A stretch of DNA of 7,514 nt from an uncultured Porphyromonadaceae bacterium (lineage in GTDB: Bacteria > Bacteroidota > Bacteroidia > Bacteroidales > Muribaculaceae): contig CAMWQF010000131.1 in assembly GCA_947176285.1 (NCBI GenBank), forward strand, positions 1 through 7,514, given 5' to 3'. The notes under the pieces were generated by a model that saw only the letters and a program-made list of their open reading frames with translations, had not been told where the DNA came from and did no database searches. How positions within the stretch are numbered: the stretch's first letter is position 1; each line of letters starts with the position of its first letter. Below are positions 1 through 5,479 of this stretch, one piece after another. The position numbers and the translations under genes are program-made.

Positions 1-65
1 GCTTTTTGTGCGCTCATCGAGCCTATGGCTGCGAAGCAAAGCGCGAATGTCATGAGCTTTTTCAT
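1..65 (-). CDS. N-terminus of a secreted or periplasmic protein (partial, runs off the left edge)
   Basis: Only the first 21 codons and part of the 22nd are present, starting at the ATG whose complement is at 63-65. They encode a typical Sec signal peptide: a basic start (MKK), a hydrophobic core rich in Leu, Phe, Ala and Ile, then SMSA followed by Gln. A signal peptidase I cut after ...MSA, leaving an N-terminal Gln, is common in Bacteroidota. There is no Cys at the expected cut site, so a lipoprotein is unlikely; the one Cys (residue 10) sits in the hydrophobic core. The ATG lies 21 bases past the gyrA stop codon with no terminator between them, so the gene is probably co-transcribed with gyrA. 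The leader before the ATG is A-rich (AAATAAACCAAG) and has no Shine-Dalgarno sequence. From memory, a tetratricopeptide-repeat protein gene often follows gyrA in Bacteroidales, but none of that domain is visible here, so I assign no function. Confidence is for the existence of the gene. Confidence 0.75.
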   Translation of the reverse strand, partial: MKKLMTFALCFAAIGSMSAQK

Positions 66-86
66 CTTGGTTTATTTTATGGATTA

Positions 87-2657
87 TTAATTATTTTCAG
101 TTAAATTCTCAGAATCAACCTCAGTGATATCCACTTGCTCGGAATCTGCGACAACTACATTTTCAGCCGATTCTTCCGAAAGTTCCTTTTCTATTTCCTC
201 TTCAGGATCTGAGTCTACGACACAAACTGAAGCAATTTTGTCTCCACGTTTGGTAAGGTCGATGAGTTTTACACCTTGTGTGTTACGTCCTTGAAGTCGA
301 AGTGTATTTACCGGAAGGCGGAGAGTGATACCGCTTTGGTTAATAATCATCAGGTCGTTGGCATCTGTCACTTTCTTGATAGCGACTAAGTTTCCGGTCT
401 TATCAGTAACGTTTAGTGTCTTGACACCCTTACCGCCACGATGCATGCTTACAGGATAGTCGTCAAGATCCGTGCGCTTCCCGAATCCGTTTTCAGACAC
501 TACAAGAATGCTATGTTCGTTATCGTCAGTTTTGGCTGTCACCATGCCGATCACTTCATCACCTTCTCCACGAAGAGTCATTCCGCGTACGCCTGTAGAT
601 ACGCGGCCCATTTCACGAAGTTCAGACTCAGAGAATCGAGTTGCGTATCCTGCTTTGCTTGCAAGAATCACCTGGGTATCGCCATCGGTCAGTTCTACCT
701 GAAGCAAGCTATCATCTTCACGTATTATGATTGCATTCACACCGTTGGCTCGTGGACGGCTATAAGCCTCGAGAGGAGTCTTTTTCACTACACCATTTCG
801 AGTAGCAAAGAGAAGATTATGATTCTTTACAAAATCTTCATCATTCAGATTCTTAATACATATGAAAGCATTCACTGCATCATCAGAATCAATATTCAGA
901 AGATTTTGAATAGCCCTGCCTTTGGAATTTTTCGCAAATTCAGGTATCTCATACACTTTCAACCAATAGCATCTGCCTTTATTAGTAAAGAAGAGCATAT
1001 AATTATGATTAGTAGCAGGATATATATGCTCGATGAAGTCTTGGTCGCGGGTGCTGCTACCTTTTGCTCCAACACCACCGCGGTTTTGGGCGCGGAATTC
1101 AGTTAGCGGAGTGCGCTTGATATATCCGAGGTGAGAGATAGTGATGATCATCTCATCGTCGGGATAGAAATCCTCGGCATTGAGGTCGCTGGAGAATTTG
1201 CTTATTTTAGTGCGTCGTTCATCACCGAATTTATCACGAATTTCAATAAGTTCTTCCTTCATAACGTTGCGGCATACAGCATCATCAGAAAGGATGGAAT
1301 TATAGAATTCGATTTGCTTCATAAGTTCATCGTACTCAGCGTGCAGTTTGTCAAGTTCCAATCCTGTGAGCTGACGTAGACGCATCTCTACGATAGCGCG
1401 CGTCTGAATTTCATCGAGGCCGAAATTTTCACTGAGTTTTTCGCGAGCCTCTTCAGTAGTGCGCGAGTTGCGGATGATCTTGATAACCTCATCGATATTA
1501 TCGCAAGCAATCATCAATCCCTTGAGAATGTGAGCACGCTCCTCAGCCTTACGAAGAAGGAATTTAGTGCGGCGAATTACAATCTCATGACGATGAGCTA
1601 CGAAATATTCAAGTATCTCCTTGAGGTTGAGAGTACGAGGACGTCCGTTGACGAGCGCGACATTATTAACGCTGAAACTTGTTTGGAGCTGAGTAAGCTT
1701 ATAGAGTTTATTAAGCACCACGCGAGCATTAGCATCACGTTTAATGTCGATTGCAATATGAATTTTTCCACGAGCTGAGGTATCGGTGATATCTGATATA
1801 CCTTCTATTTTCTTTTCCTCAACCATGTCGGCAATGCTCTTGACAAGGTCGTTTTTGAGCACGCCATATGGAATCTCGCTGACGATAATCTGATCGTGAG
1901 TGCCATTTGATTCAATTTCAGCTTTAGCACGGAGCACAATTCGTCCGCGCCCAGTCTCATAAGCATCCTTAACGCCTTGGAGACCAAATATTTCACCACC
2001 GGTCGGGAAGTCAGGCGCAGTGACATATTGCATCAGACCTTCAATGTCGATCTCCGGATTATCAATGAGTGCAAGCGAAGCGTTAAGCGCTTCAGTAAGA
2101 TTGTGAGGCGGCATGTTGGTAGCCATACCTACAGCAATACCTGATGCACCATTAACCAGCAAGTTTGGAATACGCGTTGGGAGAACGGTCGGTTCCTTGG
2201 TAGTGTTATCGAAATTAGGGACGAAGTCCACTGTATCCGAATCAAGGTCACGGAGCATTTCCTCACCCATACGAGAGAGCTTCACCTCAGTATAACGCAT
2301 AGCAGCAGGGGAGTCGCCATCTATAGAACCAAAGTTTCCTTGTCCGAAAACGAGAGGATATCTGAGCGACCATTCCTGAGCGAGGCGAACCATTGTCATG
2401 TAGATTGAAGAGTCGCCATGTGGGTGATAGTGACCCATAACGTCACCGACAATACGTGCAGACTTCTTAGTGTCGCCCGAATAATAGTTTCCAACTTCGC
2501 CCATGCCGTAAAGCACACGACGGTGTACTGGTTTGAAACCATCGCGAACATCAGGAAGAGCACGCGAAACGATTACCGACATCGAATAGTCGATGTAGGC
2601 ACTTTTCATTTCCGATTCTATATTGACCGGAATAATCTTATCTTCGTCAATAGTCAT
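87..2657 (-). CDS. gyrA: DNA gyrase subunit A
   Basis: This is the DNA breakage-and-reunion subunit of gyrase. With GyrB (A2B2) it uses ATP to introduce negative supercoils in the cytoplasm. The protein has 856 residues, close to the usual length. The winged-helix/tower core covers about residues 10-500. The catalytic tyrosine is Y122 in AAMRYTE, preceded by R121, and the GQGNFGSIDGD stretch lies just before it. A coiled-coil arm falls around residues 355-480. The C-terminal pinwheel (about 500-815) shows six blade motifs: QNRGGVG (524-530), NSKGRAIQNL (577-586), RANGVNAI (636-643), GRVSTGVRGM (684-693), HRGGKGV (739-745) and GRNTQGVKLI (790-799). The tail from 815 to 856 is strongly acidic (17 Asp/Glu in 42 residues). 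The drug-pocket serine S83 is kept, but the usual Asp at position 87 is Met and the usual Asp in VDGQGNFG is Phe104. A ParC assignment is less likely, given six full blades, RGG-type boxes and the acidic tail. The ATG has its own promoter just upstream. Confidence 0.96.
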   Translation of the reverse strand: MTIDEDKIIPVNIESEMKSAYIDYSMSVIVSRALPDVRDGFKPVHRRVLYGMGEVGNYYSGDTKKSARIVGDVMGHYHPHGDSSIYMTMVRLAQEWSLRYPLVFGQGNFGSIDGDSPAAMRYTEVKLSRMGEEMLRDLDSDTVDFVPNFDNTTKEPTVLPTRIPNLLVNGASGIAVGMATNMPPHNLTEALNASLALIDNPEIDIEGLMQYVTAPDFPTGGEIFGLQGVKDAYETGRGRIVLRAKAEIESNGTHDQIIVSEIPYGVLKNDLVKSIADMVEEKKIEGISDITDTSARGKIHIAIDIKRDANARVVLNKLYKLTQLQTSFSVNNVALVNGRPRTLNLKEILEYFVAHRHEIVIRRTKFLLRKAEERAHILKGLMIACDNIDEVIKIIRNSRTTEEAREKLSENFGLDEIQTRAIVEMRLRQLTGLELDKLHAEYDELMKQIEFYNSILSDDAVCRNVMKEELIEIRDKFGDERRTKISKFSSDLNAEDFYPDDEMIITISHLGYIKRTPLTEFRAQNRGGVGAKGSSTRDQDFIEHIYPATNHNYMLFFTNKGRCYWLKVYEIPEFAKNSKGRAIQNLLNIDSDDAVNAFICIKNLNDEDFVKNHNLLFATRNGVVKKTPLEAYSRPRANGVNAIIIREDDSLLQVELTDGDTQVILASKAGYATRFSESELREMGRVSTGVRGMTLRGEGDEVIGMVTAKTDDNEHSILVVSENGFGKRTDLDDYPVSMHRGGKGVKTLNVTDKTGNLVAIKKVTDANDLMIINQSGITLRLPVNTLRLQGRNTQGVKLIDLTKRGDKIASVCVVDSDPEEEIEKELSEESAENVVVADSEQVDITEVDSENLTENN

Positions 2658-2680
2658 GTTAGCCTAATCTTTTCAACCTA

Positions 2681-2712
2681 CAAAATTAACATAAAAAATT
2701 GGGATATGCAAA
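2681..2712 (-). promoter_or_regulatory. gyrA promoter, Bacteroidota -33/-7 type
   Basis: Read on the minus strand, TTTG (2712-2709) is followed by 20 bases and then TAATTTTG (2688-2681). This matches the primary sigma factor consensus of Bacteroides (TTTG, 19-21 bases, TAnnTTTG) at every defined position. Transcription would start near 2676-2673, giving a leader of only about 16-19 bases before the gyrA ATG. The promoter sits just past the clpC terminator, so gyrA should be expressed independently of clpC. The match is seen in the sequence; activity is inferred. Confidence 0.68.
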
Positions 2713-2724
2713 TTTTGTAAGCAC

Positions 2725-2755
2725 AAAAAAAGCGTTGCCGAATTAGCAACGCTTT
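2725..2755 (-). terminator. Intrinsic terminator of clpC
   Basis: A perfect 10-bp stem, AAAGCGTTGC paired with GCAACGCTTT (2729-2738 and 2746-2755), closes a 7-base loop. On the minus strand the final GCAACGC runs directly into seven T (2731-2725). It begins 27 bases past the clpC stop codon. On the plus strand the stem is followed by only TTT and then AATATC, so it should work mainly in the clpC direction. Confidence 0.9.
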
Positions 2756-2782
2756 AATATCAGGATATCACTTGATCTGTAA

Positions 2783-5341
2783 TTACTCACAAGGATCATT
2801 GTAATTGAAATCGAGTCTTTCCGAATCAGGATCTTTCTTGCTGACTTCGATAACGCCTCCGAGTTTTCCTTCCGCATTAAGTTTAAGCAGAATCTCAGCA
2901 AGATCATCTTCAAGATATTTCTGGATAGCGCGTTTCAAAGGACGTGCACCAAAATTCTTGTCGTAACCTTTTTCTGCAATGAATTCCTTAGCTTCGTCAG
3001 ACAGTTTGAGTTCATAGCCAAGTTTCATCACTCGTCCGTAGAAATCAGCCAGTTCCACATCAATGATCTTGAAGATGGCATCCTTGTCGAGCTGATCAAA
3101 CATAACGATATCATCTATACGATTTAGGAACTCCGGAGAGAAAGCTCGGTTAAGAGCCTTTGAAATAACACCCTGAGCCTGTTTCTTATCATCAGCGGCG
3201 GTATTAAAACCAACGCCTGAAGTTCCAAAATCCTTCAACTGACGGCTTCCTACATTGGAAGTCATTATGATGATAGTGTTCTTGAAGTCAATGCGACGTC
3301 CAAGCGAGTCAGTAAGCCTACCTTCATCCATCACTTGAAGCAAGAGGTTGAATACATCCGGATGGGCTTTTTCAATCTCGTCGAGAAGCACTACGGAATA
3401 TGGACGGCGTCGCACCTTTTCCGTAAGTTGTCCTCCTTCTTCATATCCGACGTACCCCGGAGGCGCACCGACAAGACGACTGACTGTGAATTTCTCCATA
3501 TATTCACTCATGTCGACACGAATCAAGGCATCCGCGCTGTCAAAGAGATATTCTGCAAGTTTCTTTGCAAGGTGAGTCTTTCCGACACCGGTAGGACCAA
3601 GGAACATGAAAACACCAATAGGCTTTTCAGGATCCTTCAGACCAATACGGTTTCGCTGAATGGCTTTGACTACCTTCTTGATAGCTTCATCTTGTCCTAT
3701 TACCGATCCTTGCAACGTATTACCCATCTCAAGAAGGCGATTTCCTTCTGTCTGTGCAATACGTTGAGTAGGCACTCCTGTCATCATAGCTACAACTTCA
3801 GCAACCTTCTCATCATCTACAATCTGACGGTCCTTATCAAGTTGTGCCTCCCATTTGCTCTTAACTTTCTCAAGTTCTTCTTTGAGGGAAGTCTCTTTAT
3901 TTCGAAGTTCGGCAGCCTTTGCAAATTCCTGAGCCTTTGCAGCCTCAAGTTTTTGCTCGGTAGTCTGGGCAATTTCATTCTCGAGAGCATCGAGTTCCTC
4001 CGGGACAGTGATATTGCTGATATGTACGCGGCTTCCTGCCTCATCAAGAGCATCCAATGCTTTATCCGGGAAATTGCGGTCGCTGACATAGCGTTCCGTA
4101 AGTTCCACACAAGCCTTCAATGCTTCATCGGTGTAAGTCACATTGTGATGATCCTCATATTTAGACTTAACCTGATTGAGAATCTCAAGAGTTTCTTCCG
4201 GTGAAGTAGGTTCTACTATCACTTTCTGGAAACGGCGTTCAAGAGCTCCATCCTTCTCAATGTTCTTACGATATTCATCAAGAGTAGTAGCACCTATGCA
4301 TTGAATCTCACCTCGAGCAAGTGCAGGTTTGAGCATATTTGCTGCATCCATCGTGCCCGGCGCACTTCCGGCACCTACAATAGTGTGAATCTCGTCGATA
4401 AAGAGAATAATGTTGGGGTTCTTCTGAAGTTCATCGAGCACAGCCTTGATTCTTTCCTCAAACTGTCCACGATATTTAGTTCCAGCCACCATGCCCGCCA
4501 TGTCAAGACCAATCACACGCTTATTGAAAAGCACTCGGCTCACTTTTCGCTGATTGATTCTTAGAGCAAGACCTTCTACGATAGCGGATTTACCTACACC
4601 GGGTTCGCCTATGAGAACAGGATTGTTCTTTTTACGGCGGGAAAGTATCTGGGCAAGACGTTCGATCTCAGTCTCACGACCTACAACCGGATCGAGACGA
4701 CCTTCAGCCGCAGCCTTGGTCATATCATATCCAAATTTGTCGAGAGCCGGAGTATCTGACTTCTCATTTCCTTTAGAACTGCTTTTTGCTCGTCCTCCGG
4801 TTGGAGCAGTATTTTCAAAATCATCGTCATCATCCTCCATTTCTTGATCTTCATCAGCATCTTTCTGACCGAAAGGGAAAGGTGGAATCTGACCCGGACC
4901 AATAGATTGGATAGAGATGTCGAAATTTAGATATTTTTCTTTAAATTCACGAAGAAACTCGCTGTCCATGTTACGAGTGTCATGGATAAGGGCAAGGAGG
5001 ATGTGCTCACCTCCAATTACGGAAGAATGCATCTTGCGGGCCTCAGACGTAGCAAGTTGCAAATGTCGCAAAGCCGGCATACTGATGCGATATTGTTGTT
5101 CAAAGAGAGTAGTGGACTCTCCTGAATTCACAAGATCAGCAATGTGTTCTTCCACTTCCTTACGCATTTTGTCGATAGGGACTCGGAGTTGCTTCAAGAT
5201 CTTGAAAGCATATCCTGTTTCATCTCTGAGAGCAGCGAGAATGAAATGCTCGCTCACTATCATTTTTGAATTAAACTCAACAGCGATGTTGTAGGCATGT
5301 TCCAAGATGGGCTTGAATTGCTTAGAATAGTCGTTCTTCAT
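2783..5341 (-). CDS. clpC: ATP-dependent Clp protease ATP-binding subunit ClpC (AAA+ unfoldase)
   Basis: This is a class I Hsp100 unfoldase of 852 residues. It threads damaged or tagged proteins into the ClpP protease in the cytoplasm. In order: a double Clp-N domain (about 1-145); an acidic linker (161-176); AAA module D1 with Walker A GEPGVGKS (245-252), pore loop KYRG (289-292), Walker B D316-E317 and Arg fingers R369/R370; a coiled-coil UVR/M region (about 447-503) with QEF at 471-473; AAA module D2 with Walker A GPTGVGKT (582-589), pore tyrosine Y633 in GYVGYEEGG, Walker B D654-E655, sensor TSN (694-696) and sensor-2 GAR (798-800). The VGF tripeptide at 710-712 is the ClpP-docking loop. 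It and the short M region separate this protein from ClpB, which lacks ClpP binding and has a much longer middle domain. No key residue is missing. It is flanked by terminators on both sides and is likely a single-gene unit with its own control region. Confidence 0.96.
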   Translation of the reverse strand: MKNDYSKQFKPILEHAYNIAVEFNSKMIVSEHFILAALRDETGYAFKILKQLRVPIDKMRKEVEEHIADLVNSGESTTLFEQQYRISMPALRHLQLATSEARKMHSSVIGGEHILLALIHDTRNMDSEFLREFKEKYLNFDISIQSIGPGQIPPFPFGQKDADEDQEMEDDDDDFENTAPTGGRAKSSSKGNEKSDTPALDKFGYDMTKAAAEGRLDPVVGRETEIERLAQILSRRKKNNPVLIGEPGVGKSAIVEGLALRINQRKVSRVLFNKRVIGLDMAGMVAGTKYRGQFEERIKAVLDELQKNPNIILFIDEIHTIVGAGSAPGTMDAANMLKPALARGEIQCIGATTLDEYRKNIEKDGALERRFQKVIVEPTSPEETLEILNQVKSKYEDHHNVTYTDEALKACVELTERYVSDRNFPDKALDALDEAGSRVHISNITVPEELDALENEIAQTTEQKLEAAKAQEFAKAAELRNKETSLKEELEKVKSKWEAQLDKDRQIVDDEKVAEVVAMMTGVPTQRIAQTEGNRLLEMGNTLQGSVIGQDEAIKKVVKAIQRNRIGLKDPEKPIGVFMFLGPTGVGKTHLAKKLAEYLFDSADALIRVDMSEYMEKFTVSRLVGAPPGYVGYEEGGQLTEKVRRRPYSVVLLDEIEKAHPDVFNLLLQVMDEGRLTDSLGRRIDFKNTIIIMTSNVGSRQLKDFGTSGVGFNTAADDKKQAQGVISKALNRAFSPEFLNRIDDIVMFDQLDKDAIFKIIDVELADFYGRVMKLGYELKLSDEAKEFIAEKGYDKNFGARPLKRAIQKYLEDDLAEILLKLNAEGKLGGVIEVSKKDPDSERLDFNYNDPCE

Positions 5342-5357
5342 TTAAATATTATTGATT

Positions 5358-5379
5358 CCACTTTCGGTTGGGAAAGTGG
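5358..5379 (-). promoter_or_regulatory. Inverted repeat in the clpC control region (operator or leader hairpin)
   Basis: CCACTTTC, a 6-base spacer and GAAAGTGG form a perfect 8-bp inverted repeat, ending 16 bases before the clpC ATG. It has no T-run after it in the clpC direction, so it is not a normal terminator. It lies 4 bases past a TATAAT-like box. Depending on where transcription starts, it is either a DNA operator over the start site or a hairpin in the 5' leader. The repeat is directly visible; its role is inferred. Confidence 0.6.
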
Positions 5380-5383
5380 GGAG

Positions 5384-5416
5384 ATTATACTTTATATATA
5401 ACAAATGGCGTGCCAA
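5384..5416 (-). promoter_or_regulatory. Candidate clpC promoter (two alternative readings)
   Basis: On the minus strand TTGGCA (5416-5411) is followed 21 bases later by TATAAT (5389-5384), a spacing acceptable for the Bacteroidota primary sigma factor, although the usual TTTG end of the -7 box is absent. The same stretch reads TGGCACG (5415-5409) and, after four bases, TTGT (5404-5401). That resembles a sigma-54 -24/-12 element (TGGCACG, 4 bases, TTGC) with the final C replaced by T. The upstream half overlaps the T-tract of the groEL terminator. Which reading is right cannot be settled by eye. Confidence 0.42.
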
Positions 5417-5460
5417 AAATGATTAAGGCGGGGAATGCCTTTGCCGATCCCCGCCTTAAT
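5415..5460 (-). terminator. Intrinsic terminator of groES-groEL
   Basis: A perfect 13-bp stem, ATTAAGGCGGGGA with TCCCCGCCTTAAT (5422-5434 and 5448-5460), encloses a 13-base loop. On the minus strand it is followed by CA and then TTTTT (5419-5415). It starts 19 bases after the groEL stop. The GC-rich stem is very stable, although the T-run is short and set back two bases after the stem-end T. Confidence 0.85.
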
Positions 5461-5479
5461 TATCTTATTGGATGATGGA

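Noticed and set aside
441..1106. Open frame of 221 codons on the plus strand opposite gyrA
   Set aside because: It is antisense to the gyrA pinwheel region, with His/Ile/Phe-rich low-information composition and no supporting signals.
87..2657. Topoisomerase IV subunit A (ParC) instead of GyrA
   Set aside because: Six complete blade motifs, RGG-type boxes, an acidic C-terminal tail and the full 856-residue length favour GyrA.
3335..4204. Open frame of 289 codons on the plus strand opposite clpC
   Set aside because: It is antisense to the conserved D1, M-domain and D2 coding region; no domain is recognisable and the composition is that of a reverse-strand shadow.
2783..5341. ClpB disaggregase instead of ClpC
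   Set aside because: The middle region is short (about 55 residues), a UVR-like QEFAKAAELR is present, and the VGF ClpP-docking loop at residues 710-712 is found in ClpC and not in ClpB.
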